64,000 bases of DNA from positions 5,744,001 to 5,808,000 of the forward strand of contig NZ_CP151099.1 in assembly GCF_038096175.1 (NCBI RefSeq). The letters run 5' to 3'. Shown here piece by piece: positions 1 through 10,357 of this stretch. A program made the translations under genes and the position numbers. Positions within the stretch are counted from its first letter, which is position 1. Each line of letters starts with the position of its first letter. Source of the DNA: Nostoc sp. UHCC 0302 (lineage in GTDB: Bacteria > Cyanobacteriota > Cyanobacteriia > Cyanobacteriales > Nostocaceae). The notes under the pieces were generated by a model. It saw only the letters and a list, made by a program, of their open reading frames with translations. It had not been told where the DNA came from and ran no database searches.

Positions 1-1103
1 AAACTAGGGGTATAATCCCATTGTCAAAAACTTTTACAACATATAGCAGGGGACAGGGAAGGGCGCACTTGTGCTGAGCGTAGTCGAAACTCAGTGCATC
101 GCAGGGAACAGGTTTGAAAGGCGTTTGGTGTCTGGGTTTTATGTTCAGTTGATGTCCTAAACTACCTAGCGACAGCTATATGAATCGTTTGTAGAAAGAT
201 ATAAATGTACGCCTCTAGTTGTGTATCTAGAGCATAAATTTTGTGAAATAATATTAAAGCGATAAGCTTGAGGAAAATAAACAATTTATTCTTCTCCTAA
301 TATCCCTATACCCAGCCCCCCTATATCCTTGAATAAAAGTTCTTTACTAAGTACTTTAATTTAATAGTTAAACGTATTTACTATTAATAATTCTTAATTT
401 ATTTTTAAGGATAAAAAATAAACTTATTTTAGTTTTATTTTTATGATTAAGCGAAGTTTAAAATTAGGAAAATTATTGTTAGAGCAATATCAGCTTAATG
501 AACACTAAATAATATAATATGTAGTTAATGGCTACTTAGAGAAACTCATTTTTTGAGACTATAATTTTCCTTATACAGAGTGTTAAAAAATACCGAAATA
601 TCATTAATCAAATAAATTTACTTTCTGCAAGGAGGATAACTTTCAATTAGCTTAGCCGACTATCAGAAATATTATGATATTTTAATTTTCCTAACATCTC
701 TCTGAAGATATAAGAACACTATTGATATTTTCTATTGATGTTATAGAGTTGACTCTTAGTAAACTGCTAAAACTTTAGCAGTTATTATAAAAATTTTCCA
801 GAGCAACCCAAAATCAAGGCTTAGATTAACTAAGAGTTAAGGAAAAATCTATAAGTTCAGCAAGAAATTTTAAGTAGATGTTGAGAGAATTAGGTTTTAA
901 CTATGAAGAGAAAAAATTTTGTAAATACACAAATCATGTGTTACTTGAGATAGCAGAAACTACTATAATGTTGATGCTTAGTTAGTTGACCTACTTGGAA
1001 CCCAAACAAATAAGCTTATTTATCTTTGAATTTCATGTTACCAGAATTTGGGAATATCCAAGCAGACGTTCGCAAGGTTCTCTACCTTTAACCCCAAAAA
1101 GAA
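1..1103. other. AT-rich non-coding stretch
   Basis: I see no convincing gene here. The sequence is AT-rich with stops in every frame, and holds a copy of a Nostoc-type interspersed motif (GAGCGTAGTCGAAACTCAG, about 76-94). It probably includes the promoter region of the downstream c-di-GMP gene, but no promoter can be named with confidence. Confidence 0.5.
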
Positions 1104-4022
1104 ATGCTGTCAGAAAGAGAAAGTAAACATCACTCGCTGATGCCAAATAAAGAAAAAGTAGTATTCTTTCAGACAAATCCTTCTGGGGTATGGACTTTTC
1201 TTAATCCAGCATGGACAGAGATTACGGGATTTACGCTTGCAGAAAGCATTGGTAAAAGTTTTTTGAGTTATGTTCATCCTGACGATCGCCAACGCAACTT
1301 AAATTTATTTCACATCCTCAGCCAAGGCCAAACAGAAGATTATTTATTTGAAACTCGTTATTTAACTAAAGACGGTGGCTGTTGCTCTTTAGAAGTTTAT
1401 TTCCGAATTACCTTGGATAGGGAAGGACAATTTATTGGCACTTCTGGAACACTAAAAAAGATTAGCGATTGCGCTGCACGCTTTATCAGCGACGATTCTC
1501 CCAAGAGGGAGACGCTACGCGATCGCACAGTAAAAGAAAACAAACCTAGCAAGTATGTAAAAAAAATAGCTTTTAGTTCCAGCGATTACGCTACGCGCAG
1601 TGCCGGAAGCAATCGCTACCTAGAAGTGCTTGTGGAAGTAGAACACTCTTTACTGAATCTTGATGGTAGTATAGAAAAATACATAGAAATTTTGCAAAGC
1701 TTGGGGCAGGCGTGCCGAGCTAGTCGTGCATATATCTGTAAAAATTGTGACTACGATTATGGTGGCTTAAAGTTCACTTTAAAAGCAGAATGGTGTGCTA
1801 AAGGCATTCAGCTACCAATTGACAACCATCCGTGGCAAAGCCTCTCCCATAGTGAATGTTTCTCCAACTGGGCAAAGAGATTAGCACGTGGCAACATTGT
1901 TTCCAGCATAGTGGCTGAATTAAGCGCATCAGAGCGGAACATTTTAGAACGTCAGGGCATTCTGGCAATTTTAATTTTACCAATAATTGCTAAAGGGCAG
2001 TTTTGGGGCTTTATCGGCTTCGATAACTGTGTGGAATCACAGCCTTGGGGAGCAAAAGAAGTAGCATTTTTACAAGCAGCAGCAGGTGCGCTATCCCTGA
2101 AATATGAACGCTTATTAGTAGAAGATGAACTACAAACAGAAATTGTAGAAACCCAAAATTTCGCCTCTCAACTAGAAAATAGCGTCCAAGAACGCACCGC
2201 CCAATTGCAGAGAGAGATTGCCGGACGCAAGCTTATACAAGCAGAATTAGAAAAACTGCTTTCTTTACAACAAGCAACGCTAAAATCTGCTGCCAATGGG
2301 ATTTTAGTGATGGATAGTAAAGGTAATATTACAGACTTTAATCAAAAGTTTGTCGAGATGTGGGGTATTCCTGAATCACTGATGAAGTTAGGCAATTATA
2401 GACAAGCACTCTTGGTGGCGGTAAGACAGCTAGAAAACCCAAAAAAGTATCTTGCCGCAATTAAAGAAATATGCTTTAACCCAGATGCACAAATCTCTAA
2501 TGTGATTGCTCAAGGGGAGTCAGGGCTGCGGACGGGTTTTCTGCCGCAGGCGACTGGTATCGCAGGGCCAAAGGCGATCGCCTTAAAAGATGGCAGAATA
2601 TTTGAGTATTATTCTCAATCCCAGCGTCTTGGCGGTAAAATTTGGATTTTTAGCGATGTCACAGATCACAAATTTGCAGCAGCTAAACTCTGTTATCAAG
2701 TTTCCCATGACCTGTTGACGAATCTACTTAACCGAGATTTCTTTCATGAATATCTTTGTGAATCGTTAGCAAAAGCGCATCAAAATGGTAGCAAACTAGC
2801 AGTATGTTTTTTAGATTTAGACCGTTTCAAAACCATAAATAATACACTAGGTCATACCGTCGGAGATAAATTGTTGCAAAGCGTTGCTCAACGTCTGAAA
2901 AAATGCTTGCGACCAGGTGATACTATCGCTCGTTGGGGAGGCGATGAATTCATTATACTGTTACCTGAAATTCATAATCTCAATGATGTAGTTCAGATAC
3001 AAGAGCAAATATTAGAAACTTTAAAAGCAGTATTTGATATAGAAAATTATCAGTTGCATATCAGTGCTAGTATTGGAACTGCTCTCTATCCCATACATGG
3101 AGAAGATGCCGAAACCCTGATTAAACACGCTGATGCCACATTGTATCGTGTTAAATCACAGGGACGGAATAACTATCAGTTTTATAATTCGACTATAAAT
3201 TCGCAAGCTTCAGAATTGTTAAAATTAGAAAATAGCTTGCACTATGCTTTAGAGCGGCAAGAATTTAAAATTTATTACCAACCACAGGTGAATATCAACA
3301 CAGGTGAAATTCCCAAAATGGAAGCTTTACTGCGTTGGCAACATCCTGAACTAGGTTTAATTCCTCCGGAAAAATTTATTCCCATTGCTGAAGAAACCGG
3401 ACTAATTATACCTATTGGGGAATGGGTTTTAAGAACAGCCTGCGCTCAAAATAAAGCTTGGCAGGAAGCTTTCGGCTTACCATCACTATCAGTAGCTGTT
3501 AACATCTCCCCTAGACAATTTCAGCAAACAAACTTCGTCAATATGGTGAAGCAGATTTTGTCTGAAACAAAATTACAAAATCAGTGTTTGGAGTTAGAAA
3601 TAACTGAAAGCATTGCCATGCAAAATACGGCTTTCAGCAAAAAAATTTTAAGGGAATTATACAATATGGGTGTCTCCATCTCCATAGATGATTTTGGCAC
3701 TGGATATTGTTCTTTAAGTTATCTAAAAAATTTTCCCATCCATACCTTAAAAATTGACAGGTCTTTTGTACGTGATTTGACTACTGATACTAGTAATGCT
3801 GCCATAACAACTGCAATAGTAGCTTTGGCACATGGACTTAATCTGACAGTTGTTGCTGAAGGAGTGGAAACTGAAGAACAACGCAATTTATTGCGGGTTA
3901 TTGAATGTGAACTAATGCAAGGGCATCTTTTCAGTTGTGCTGTCTCAGCGGAAGATGCGACGATATTACTATTAAAAAAGTGCAAGTTTCGTCGAGTTAT
4001 CACATCTTTTTTAGTCGCATAA
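1104..4022 (+). CDS. PAS-GAF-PAS-GGDEF-EAL bifunctional c-di-GMP signalling protein
   Basis: This predicted cytoplasmic sensor (972 aa, no membrane segment) should make and/or degrade cyclic di-GMP. A PAS domain lies at about 20-125, a GAF at about 170-330, a coiled coil at about 345-385 and a second PAS at about 385-525. The GGDEF domain keeps the exact GGDEF signature at 612-616, with an RPGD inhibitory site (RxxD) five residues before it. The EAL domain starts with EALLRW at 740 and keeps the DDFGTG motif, so both catalytic domains look intact. Three stretches of repeat-like DNA lie inside the gene (around 1494-1526, 1580-1612 and 2518-2580), in segments outside the catalytic core. Which activity dominates, and the signal sensed, cannot be told from sequence. 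Confidence 0.92.
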   Translation: MLSERESKHHSLMPNKEKVVFFQTNPSGVWTFLNPAWTEITGFTLAESIGKSFLSYVHPDDRQRNLNLFHILSQGQTEDYLFETRYLTKDGGCCSLEVYFRITLDREGQFIGTSGTLKKISDCAARFISDDSPKRETLRDRTVKENKPSKYVKKIAFSSSDYATRSAGSNRYLEVLVEVEHSLLNLDGSIEKYIEILQSLGQACRASRAYICKNCDYDYGGLKFTLKAEWCAKGIQLPIDNHPWQSLSHSECFSNWAKRLARGNIVSSIVAELSASERNILERQGILAILILPIIAKGQFWGFIGFDNCVESQPWGAKEVAFLQAAAGALSLKYERLLVEDELQTEIVETQNFASQLENSVQERTAQLQREIAGRKLIQAELEKLLSLQQATLKSAANGILVMDSKGNITDFNQKFVEMWGIPESLMKLGNYRQALLVAVRQLENPKKYLAAIKEICFNPDAQISNVIAQGESGLRTGFLPQATGIAGPKAIALKDGRIFEYYSQSQRLGGKIWIFSDVTDHKFAAAKLCYQVSHDLLTNLLNRDFFHEYLCESLAKAHQNGSKLAVCFLDLDRFKTINNTLGHTVGDKLLQSVAQRLKKCLRPGDTIARWGGDEFIILLPEIHNLNDVVQIQEQILETLKAVFDIENYQLHISASIGTALYPIHGEDAETLIKHADATLYRVKSQGRNNYQFYNSTINSQASELLKLENSLHYALERQEFKIYYQPQVNINTGEIPKMEALLRWQHPELGLIPPEKFIPIAEETGLIIPIGEWVLRTACAQNKAWQEAFGLPSLSVAVNISPRQFQQTNFVNMVKQILSETKLQNQCLELEITESIAMQNTAFSKKILRELYNMGVSISIDDFGTGYCSLSYLKNFPIHTLKIDRSFVRDLTTDTSNAAITTAIVALAHGLNLTVVAEGVETEEQRNLLRVIECELMQGHLFSCAVSAEDATILLLKKCKFRRVITSFLVA
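1494..1526 (+). repeat. 33-bp interspersed repeat inside the c-di-GMP gene
   Basis: These 33 bases are identical, in reverse orientation, to 21198-21230 in an intergenic region. Here they are read in frame, giving a polar segment (around SPKRETLRDR) between the first PAS and the GAF domain. The motif contains a GGGAGACGC core and ends in GCGATCGC. Confidence 0.85.
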
Positions 4023-4048
4023 GATGAACTACTGATTAGTTACTAAAT

Positions 4049-4591
4049 TTATTGTTGTTTCTGTGGTTGTTCTGTTTCCTCTGGTTTTTCAGGTTGTTCG
4101 TTAACTTTTTCAGTATTACCTGCTTTCACCCAACCTTCTTGTTCACTATCTTCTAAGCGAATCTTTTGCCAAGCTTTATCTGGGCTTTCTTCCAAGATAA
4201 TAATCTTTTGATTAAAACCAACTCCACCGATACGTTCAGATTCCTGATTAGGTTCAGCTCGCAAACTCAAGCCTTCAGACCAACTAACACGTCCGCGGTA
4301 AGTTCCTGCTGGCAATGGCTTGGGAGATGAGCCAGTCTTAGATGATTTAGTAGGGCTGGGGCTAGGAGAAGATTTAGTTTCAGCCCCAGGTGTAGGGGTA
4401 GATTTATCTCCTTTATCCTCGCTCACAGGAGCTTGAGCTTTCACCGAGGGGCTGTCATTAGCAAAAATGGGTTTTGCAGGTGGTATACCAGTTCGATTAA
4501 TGAAATAGAGTGCTGTGGCAACACCACTACCTATTAAGACAGCGATCGCCAGGAAAACCCCAAGGGTAAACTTTAGTAAGCCAGAAAACAT
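4049..4591 (-). CDS. Membrane-anchored SH3-like domain protein
   Basis: This 180-aa protein has one N-terminal hydrophobic segment (about 8-30), a Pro/Ser/Thr/Lys-rich linker (about 40-95), a bacterial SH3-type domain (about 97-160, with SLRAEPNQESERIGG and a GWVKAG ending) and a Glu/Gln-rich tail. The arrangement suggests a protein anchored in the cytoplasmic membrane with its SH3 domain outside, where such domains often bind peptidoglycan. It converges with the c-di-GMP gene, leaving 26 bp between the two stops. The ligand is unknown. Confidence 0.75.
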   Translation of the reverse strand: MFSGLLKFTLGVFLAIAVLIGSGVATALYFINRTGIPPAKPIFANDSPSVKAQAPVSEDKGDKSTPTPGAETKSSPSPSPTKSSKTGSSPKPLPAGTYRGRVSWSEGLSLRAEPNQESERIGGVGFNQKIIILEESPDKAWQKIRLEDSEQEGWVKAGNTEKVNEQPEKPEETEQPQKQQ

Positions 4592-4647
4592 AATTAAAAC
4601 CTAATCAGCAATGGTCAATAGTCATTTGTCAATGGTCATTGGTTCTA

Positions 4648-4712
4648 ATACCAGTTTGAAAAAAATGTGACAGATAGACCATTGTAGAGACGTTGCAATG
4701 CAACGTCTCTAC
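4648..4712. repeat. Half of a MITE-like repeat ending in a 29-bp palindrome
   Basis: Positions 4648-4692 closely match 50054-50101, beginning ATACCAGTTTGAAAA versus ATACCAATTTAAAA. They run into a perfect 29-bp palindrome at 4684-4712 whose ends are GTAGAGACG and CGTCTCTAC. The other terminal repeat seen in the 50-kb copy is not evident here, so this looks like a partial copy. Confidence 0.65.
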
Positions 4713-4757
4713 CAAATATCCGCCGCTAACCCACTATTGTAGCTGCCACTGAAGGCG

Positions 4758-6269
4758 TTAGCGTAGCTTCCCGAAGGTTTCGCTTAGAGGACTATGTTTA
4801 GATGCCAAACGCGCTCTCCCTGCCGCTGCCCATTCTTGCAATAGCTGAATTTGCTCAACGGCGGTTCTTGCCAAGGGTATAATCTGGCTGGCAGCTTCTA
4901 AAACGTCATCGGTAGTAAAATCGCGGTTTTGGCTAAACCCGATATGCATCGCTTCAATCAAAGTTTGCTCAATCTCAGCCCCAGAAAAATCAGGCGTTTC
5001 ATATGCTAATCGGTCGATGTCATAACTTTTCAAGTTATGAGGCCGCAGTCGGGATAAATGAACATTAAAAATTGCTTTTCTCTCTTCTTGAGTGGGCAAA
5101 CCTACAAAGAAGATTTCATCAAACCGCCCTTTACGGAGCATTTCCGGTGGTAGGGCTTGGATGTCGTTGGCGGTGGCGACGACAAAAACAGGTGAGGTTT
5201 TTTCAGCTAGCCAAGTAATAAAAGTGCCAAACACACGGCTGGTTGTGCCTGCATCGCCTTTGCTCCCAAGTCCTGAAAAGGCTTTATCTATTTCATCAAT
5301 CCATAAAACGCAAGGAGCGAGGGCTTCAGCCACCTGAATCATTTGGCGAGTCCGAGATTCTGATTCACCAACCAAACCACCGAATAATCGCCCAACATCT
5401 AAGCGTAGTAGAGGTAAATGCCAGTGATGAGCGATCGCTTTTGCAGTTAATGATTTACCTGTTCCTTGAATACCTATCAACATTAGACCACGGGGGTGCG
5501 GTAATCCGTACTGTCGCGCTCGGTCACTAAAAGACCCTCCCCGGCGAATCAGCCAGTCTTTGAGGTTATCCAATCCGCCGATATCAGAAATTTGCTCTGT
5601 GGCGGGGTAAAAGTCCAGGATTTGGGTTTGGCGGATAGTTTGGCGTTTTTCTTCCAAAACTAAATCCACGTCTTCTGGTTGCAATTCACCGTGGGTAGCG
5701 ATCGCCCTTGCTAAAACCCGCCGAATCCGTTCCATAGAAAGCCCTTGGCAAGAGCGGACTAAATCATCTAAAACCTTTATGCTCAGGTTGTTTCCAGTAC
5801 TTTGCAGTAAGCGTTCTATTTCTATTTTAATTTCTGGGGCAGCAGGTAAAGGAAACTCGACAACCGTCAGAACTTCGGTTAAGTCATCAGGGATAGCGAT
5901 GCGTGGCGATAAGATGACAATATTTTTCGGTTGAGACTTGAGAAGTCGGGCGAGGTTACGGAGTTTGCGAGCGATCGCTACATCATCTAAAAACCGATGA
6001 TAGTCTCGCAAAATCAACACTGCCGGCGCAGATACAGGGATTTTTTCGATAAATTCTAATGCTTGCAACGGATTACGCCGCCCAAACCCAGCATCGTTGG
6101 GGTTACCTTGGTAACCATCAACAAAATCCCAAGTATACACTGGGCGATTGCCTTGGTTTGCTGCTTCTTCCCGAATAGCTGTTTCTACCCGCTCCTCTTC
6201 ATAGGTGGGAATATAAATCAAAGGGTAACGGGCGCGTACTAGCAGTTTAAACTCATCACGGAAGCTCAT
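4758..6269 (-). CDS. ycf46: Ycf46-type AAA+ ATPase
   Basis: This 503-aa soluble protein has an N-terminal helical region (1-200) and one AAA+ module with Walker A GIQGTGKS, Walker B VLWIDEID and a sensor region around FVVATAND. Length and layout match the Ycf46 family of cyanobacteria and algal plastids, which has been linked to inorganic-carbon or stress responses; the precise substrate is not settled. The start follows a CTCC/GGAG-type ribosome site on the minus strand. The last eight residues (SETFGKLR) and the stop are encoded by an interspersed repeat (about 4749-4785), so the natural C-terminus may have been replaced. Confidence 0.85.
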   Translation of the reverse strand: MSFRDEFKLLVRARYPLIYIPTYEEERVETAIREEAANQGNRPVYTWDFVDGYQGNPNDAGFGRRNPLQALEFIEKIPVSAPAVLILRDYHRFLDDVAIARKLRNLARLLKSQPKNIVILSPRIAIPDDLTEVLTVVEFPLPAAPEIKIEIERLLQSTGNNLSIKVLDDLVRSCQGLSMERIRRVLARAIATHGELQPEDVDLVLEEKRQTIRQTQILDFYPATEQISDIGGLDNLKDWLIRRGGSFSDRARQYGLPHPRGLMLIGIQGTGKSLTAKAIAHHWHLPLLRLDVGRLFGGLVGESESRTRQMIQVAEALAPCVLWIDEIDKAFSGLGSKGDAGTTSRVFGTFITWLAEKTSPVFVVATANDIQALPPEMLRKGRFDEIFFVGLPTQEERKAIFNVHLSRLRPHNLKSYDIDRLAYETPDFSGAEIEQTLIEAMHIGFSQNRDFTTDDVLEAASQIIPLARTAVEQIQLLQEWAAAGRARLASKHSPLSETFGKLR

Positions 6270-6574
6270 GAACTTTCTCCTATCAATCTGACGTACTCAA
6301 GTATTTGGAAATTTAAAAAAGTAAATTAAAAAACAATTCCAATTAAATTGTGTGTAAATTTCAACTTTCTCTACTGTTTCAATTTATGGGAAAGTTATCC
6401 AATAAAACCCAAACACAAGAAAACCCTCCAATTTGGAGGGTGTAAGTTAGAGTTTACTGGTTTAATCAGTCTATTACTTGTTCCATGTGAATTTAGCCTT
6501 TTAGATAGCAAGCGGTATTTCTGGGTCAAAATGACTAGGCTAAGACATCCTATCCTTATTTTGAGATACTCAAC
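6270..6574. other. Gap between ycf46 and the DUF177 gene
   Basis: There is no gene here. The stretch holds the ycf46 upstream region and a strong hairpin (6423-6441), listed separately. A 115-aa plus-strand frame overlapping the DUF177 gene has no protein-like composition. Confidence 0.55.
6423..6441 (-). terminator. Hairpin likely terminating the rpmH-DUF177 cluster
   Basis: A perfect nine-base stem (ACCCTCCAA / TTGGAGGGT) lies 134 bp downstream of the DUF177 stop. On the minus strand it is followed by TTTTC, so it resembles a weak intrinsic terminator for the leftward gene cluster. Confidence 0.5.
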
Positions 6575-7084
6575 CTACTGTCCTGGCAGTTGCTTTTTTA
6601 GTGTTTCCAATCCAGACCAGCGATTGTCAACTTGCTTTTCAGAACTATCAGCAGTACTCCCAAGAATACCTGGACAATTAAGCTCACACAACTGACGCCG
6701 AGGCAACTCTAAGCACATTTGCTCATATAGCCATTCTTGAGGATAAAAGTAACTATCAGGTGATACAGTTTCTACCAAATCTTCTATAGCTACTTCCCTT
6801 TCTAAAGGCAAGTCATCTACTTGATTGGCAGTTTCGTCTAACCAAATGATTTCCTCAGTATCAACTGCTAAACGTTGATTGTACTGCTGCAAGCAGCGGT
6901 TACAGGTACAAGTGATAATTGTTTCTGCCTGACCAGACACTTGTAGGTAATTGCCATGATGCTGCACCCGGACATGACCGCGAACTGGCGTCAACGTTTC
7001 TAAACCAGGGAGAAACTCTTTAACCTGAACTTCCTCTGTCCGCTCCGGGGCTTTAGTTAGCTGCGGAATATGAATTGCGTCCAT
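6575..7084 (-). CDS. DUF177 / YceD-family protein
   Basis: This is a 169-aa protein of the YceD/DUF177 family, known in bacteria and plastids for a link to 23S rRNA accumulation and for lying beside ribosomal protein genes. A CNRC pair in the middle and a CELNC pair near the C-terminus are typical and may bind metal. I chose the ATG at 7084 (MDAIHIPQLTKAPER) because family members start there; an in-frame ATG at 7144 would add 20 less typical residues. It is the last gene of the rpmH-rnpA-yidC-jag cluster, 320 bp after jag. Confidence 0.8.
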   Translation of the reverse strand: MDAIHIPQLTKAPERTEEVQVKEFLPGLETLTPVRGHVRVQHHGNYLQVSGQAETIITCTCNRCLQQYNQRLAVDTEEIIWLDETANQVDDLPLEREVAIEDLVETVSPDSYFYPQEWLYEQMCLELPRRQLCELNCPGILGSTADSSEKQVDNRWSGLETLKKQLPGQ

Positions 7085-7404
7085 AGGATTTGTAAGATAT
7101 CCTGACGAAAAATTTATTTTAACTCTCAGCAATTCTGCTGGCACTACATTTTTATTTTAGCTTTTAGGGACAAGATAAATTTTGTAATTTTATAAGTCAT
7201 GAGTTGTGAGTTATGAGTTTTTAATTAACTCCTAAATTCTCACAACTTATTTCTACCTTTATTACTAACTCCTAAATTAAAAGTGTTGAGTTAATAGTCA
7301 AAAGTCAACGGTCAAGAGTCAAAAGTAAAAAGTTAGTTATTTCTTGAGCTGCTACCTCATCTCTTCCGGCTCTCTCCTGTTTCTATGCCTCTCTAGTTTT
7401 TAAC
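7085..7404. other. Intergenic region with short AGTCAA-type repeats
   Basis: No gene is visible unless the longer DUF177 start is used. The region has degenerate direct repeats of the form GTCAA(A/C)(A/G)GT around 7290-7335, a type common between Nostoc genes. Confidence 0.5.
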
Positions 7405-7920
7405 TTATTCCAAGGTAGCCGGACGCACAACTAGATGGCGATGCGGCTCTTTACCACGACTAAAAGTTTCCAAACCTTCAAAGTCTTTCAAGAAAGTATG
7501 AATTTGACGGCGTTCAGCTGAACTGAGGGATTTGATTTCCACTTCTCTACCAGAAAAACGCACTTCGTCAGCAGCAGCTTCAGCTAAGGAATGGATTTCC
7601 GCTTGTCTTTTGACACGGTAGCCATTCAGCTCAATCGTGTAGGATGCTTGCTCTTCCTGTGGTTGGCTCAAATTTAGAACCGAATTAGCTAGATACTGAA
7701 TTGCATCTAGTACAGAACCATCAGCACCTATTAAAACTTGGATTTCTTCTGCTGACAAATTGGTTTGATTAATCGTCAACCAGTAATTATCTGGTTCTTG
7801 GGAATCGCCGTCTTGAGATTGGGCAGTTTCTAAATTACCCTCAATTTCAGCAGATATCCCAGTGAGTTCCAGCAGTGTTTTTAACCACTGCTGGCCTCGC
7901 TGCATGGGATTATTGATCAT
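7405..7920 (-). CDS. jag: Jag/KhpB-like KH-R3H RNA-binding protein
   Basis: This 171-aa protein belongs to the Jag (KhpB/EloR) family, cytoplasmic RNA-binding proteins encoded next to yidC. The middle (about 50-105) matches a KH-type fold with [14 protein letters not shown], and the C-terminus (about 115-168) is an R3H domain with ERRQIH and a PHRHLVVRP ending. The start overlaps the yidC stop by 4 bp (7917-7920), which implies translational coupling. Confidence 0.88.
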   Translation of the reverse strand: MINNPMQRGQQWLKTLLELTGISAEIEGNLETAQSQDGDSQEPDNYWLTINQTNLSAEEIQVLIGADGSVLDAIQYLANSVLNLSQPQEEQASYTIELNGYRVKRQAEIHSLAEAAADEVRFSGREVEIKSLSSAERRQIHTFLKDFEGLETFSRGKEPHRHLVVRPATLE

Positions 7921-9068
7921 GATCCCCCTGTTGCCTTCTTTTTAGAACTTTTTGGTTCAAAGGGCAATGCCTTTTGTTCTGCGGTTGCTGTCTCTTTCTC
8001 TTGAGTAGCTACAATTTTTTGTAGTTCCTCTGGTAAAGGTTCACGAGAAAGAATATAGGTTTGCAGTGTCTGGAAAATATTACCAATCACCATATACATC
8101 AGCACCCCAGCGGGTAAGGGGAAGAACAAAAACATCCCAGAAAAGATAATTGGGGTGATTTTGTTAACGGTGTCTTGTTGTGGGTTGCCACCACTGGAAT
8201 TTTGCCCAGAGAGCATTTGGCTAACATAAAGGCTGATTCCAAAAAAGACGATCATGGCGACAATATCCCAGTGGATTGTGCCATCTGGATCATTCGCGCC
8301 AACCCTGCCTAAAGCATCTATAAACAGAAATCCTTTATCTGCTGCTAGTCCTGGGATTGTGCCTTGAATCGTGACATCTCCAGGCTGTAAGGCTTCTATG
8401 TTCCCCTCAGCATCAATTTTGATCCGATCTTCCCCTTTGGTGATTTTCCATTCGGGAATCAACTTGTTTTCTGGATGCTCTGCTAAGAGTACCTGAAATG
8501 GTTTACCTTGAGTAGTCTGATATTGTAACTTCGTGTGTTCTCCTACTGCTAATTTGTTCCCACTGGGAAGGATAGCAGCTACTTGAACGTGTTCCCCATC
8601 AGCAACGTAAATGTTTTGAGGAGCAGTAGCGAAGGCTTGCGGTTGAATTTGCTCGATTTGTTCAGAGGGTACAACTTGCAAGTTAACAGAATAGTTCACG
8701 CCAGCAAAAGGCGAACCTCGTAAAGTAGCAAACAGTGCTAACAATACTGGCATTTGCAACAGCAGTGGCAAACATCCTGCTAAGGGGTTGCCAAATTCTT
8801 TTTGGACATTAACCATCTCCTCTTGCTGTTTTTGCGGATCATCCTTATAGCGCTCTTTGATTTCTGCCATCCGCTTTTGCATTAGAGGTTGTACAATTCG
8901 CATTTTCCGCATATTGCGAATTGAGCCAGCACTCAGGGGATAGAGCGCGAAGCGGATTATCAATGTTAAGGCAACGATCGCCAATCCGTAGCTAGGCACA
9001 ACACCATAGAAAAAGTCTATGATTGGCAGCATCACGTTGTTCGAGAGAAACCCGATACCAAAATCCAT
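7917..9068 (-). CDS. yidC: YidC/Oxa1-family membrane protein insertase
   Basis: The 383-aa protein inserts membrane proteins, in cyanobacteria into thylakoid and plasma membranes. Hydrophobic segments lie at about 18-40, 98-118, 262-282 and 310-335. Family motifs include the cytoplasmic loop with [21 protein letters not shown] and [21 protein letters not shown]. An extra-membrane loop of about 130 residues (about 120-255) separates the early and late helices. The C-terminus is Lys-rich (KSSKKK), as expected for ribosome contact. It sits between the PH-domain gene and jag in a conserved order. Confidence 0.95.
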   Translation of the reverse strand: MDFGIGFLSNNVMLPIIDFFYGVVPSYGLAIVALTLIIRFALYPLSAGSIRNMRKMRIVQPLMQKRMAEIKERYKDDPQKQQEEMVNVQKEFGNPLAGCLPLLLQMPVLLALFATLRGSPFAGVNYSVNLQVVPSEQIEQIQPQAFATAPQNIYVADGEHVQVAAILPSGNKLAVGEHTKLQYQTTQGKPFQVLLAEHPENKLIPEWKITKGEDRIKIDAEGNIEALQPGDVTIQGTIPGLAADKGFLFIDALGRVGANDPDGTIHWDIVAMIVFFGISLYVSQMLSGQNSSGGNPQQDTVNKITPIIFSGMFLFFPLPAGVLMYMVIGNIFQTLQTYILSREPLPEELQKIVATQEKETATAEQKALPFEPKSSKKKATGGS

Positions 9069-9235
9069 TATTCTGAATTCAACCTGAGGTACTGTAAACT
9101 GACTGAATCTAATTTATCTAAATCATCATTTATCTGCGACTATGCTTCGCTACGGATAGCCGCACAAAGGGAGTTATGAGTTATAAGTGCTGAGTTAGGA
9201 GTTTAGAGTTACTATTCTCTCCCCTGCTCCCTGCC

Positions 9236-9637
9236 CTACTCCCCTGACTTGTTAGCAGCGCCACTATATTGGGGATTTTTAGCAGCAATTTTTTCATTAA
9301 TGTAGTCATAAACTTCCCGGAACTTGGGAACTGCTCGCAATTCGAGGCGACTACCATTTTTTAGAGTCAATACCATGTCTCCCCAAAAGCCAATGCCGCG
9401 GGGAACTTTGACGACTTTTACAATTTCTGAATAAATCACGTCAGTGCGATCGCGCCCCTGCCAACCTCCCGTCACAGTAATGCGGCGATCGGTGATGCGG
9501 AAGCGCAGCCACAATGCCCTGACTATTGCCCCGACTGTCAATGGTATCCCAACGATAGTAAGCCCTATCAACAGGTTTACAATCAAATCCCCAATGTGGG
9601 GGCCACCCTCATAATATACGTCTTCACGAATGCCCAT
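9236..9637 (-). CDS. PH-domain (DUF304-like) membrane protein
   Basis: This 133-aa protein has one or two hydrophobic segments (about 17-45) followed by a bacterial PH-like domain (about 45-120) with FRITDRRITVTGGW and a GFWGDMVLTL strand. It overlaps the rnpA stop by 14 bp and comes before yidC. This position is typical of cyanobacteria and suggests a role tied to membrane biogenesis, but the function is not known. Confidence 0.8.
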   Translation of the reverse strand: MGIREDVYYEGGPHIGDLIVNLLIGLTIVGIPLTVGAIVRALWLRFRITDRRITVTGGWQGRDRTDVIYSEIVKVVKVPRGIGFWGDMVLTLKNGSRLELRAVPKFREVYDYINEKIAAKNPQYSGAANKSGE

Positions 9638-10046
9638 TGAACACCTCGGCTTGTGCCAACAACTGCTCTAATTCTTGCAGAAATCGTTGGCTTACGCACT
9701 TAGATTCTGCTGCTGTGGGTTTCACAATGACCACTAGCCGCCATCCAGGTGATAATTTGGGCAGCAATTTATAGAAAGCAGCACCAATCTGCCGTTTAAT
9801 CCGATTGCGAACTACTGCCCTCTTACTGACTTTTGTACTAATTGAAATGCCAATTTGGGTACTAGCAAGAGGTGCTGAGTCAGTTGGTTGTGTACTTTCG
9901 GTGGCAGCCTCCAAGGAAGGTTGTTTTACATACGGCGGTTTTAAGGCTCTTAGTGTTAAATAGGAACCATTTTGCCGAATTCCTTTTTGGAAAACTGCCT
10001 GAAAATCTTTTCGAGATTTTAGCCTATTTGCTTTGGGCAAAGCCAC
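9624..10046 (-). CDS. rnpA: Ribonuclease P protein component
   Basis: The 140-aa basic protein is the cofactor of the RNase P ribozyme in tRNA 5' processing. It shows the family core, with RLKSRKDFQAVFQKG at the N-terminus and the RNRIKRQ signature in the middle, then WRLVVIVKP. It is longer than the usual 115-120 aa because of a Ser/Thr/Pro-rich insert at about 42-65. It lies 26 bp downstream of rpmH. Confidence 0.95.
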   Translation of the reverse strand: MALPKANRLKSRKDFQAVFQKGIRQNGSYLTLRALKPPYVKQPSLEAATESTQPTDSAPLASTQIGISISTKVSKRAVVRNRIKRQIGAAFYKLLPKLSPGWRLVVIVKPTAAESKCVSQRFLQELEQLLAQAEVFNGHS

Positions 10047-10072
10047 AGCCGCTCTTTATAGCTTGATTTGGC

Positions 10073-10207
10073 CTAAACGCTTAGACGGTGACGTCCCTTT
10101 TTTCTCCTGGCGCTGATTACGTTTCTGCCATCTGGTGTCCGCATTCTGGCACGAAAACCAGAGGTTCTTTTTCTCTTACGGCTAGTACCGCCCAATGTTC
10201 TCTGCAT
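10073..10207 (-). CDS. rpmH: Ribosomal protein L34
   Basis: Translating the minus strand from the ATG at 10207 gives 44 residues ([14 protein letters not shown]... ending [10 protein letters not shown]), the hallmark of bacterial L34 with the RMRTPDGR core. It leads the rpmH-rnpA-yidC cluster. The gene is too short for most ORF listings but unambiguous by composition and position. Confidence 0.97.
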   Translation of the reverse strand: MQRTLGGTSRKRKRTSGFRARMRTPDGRNVISARRKKGRHRLSV

Positions 10208-10357
10208 ACTGTTCTCCTCTAACGCGATTATTATAAAAAATCACAATCTCTTATTGTATCACTTTACGCGCAAAAGGGATAGCTTTTGGGAAAAGAGTTC
10301 AGAGTCTATAGTCCACGAGTCCAAGATTTTTTGACCCTTGACTATTGACCCTTGACT

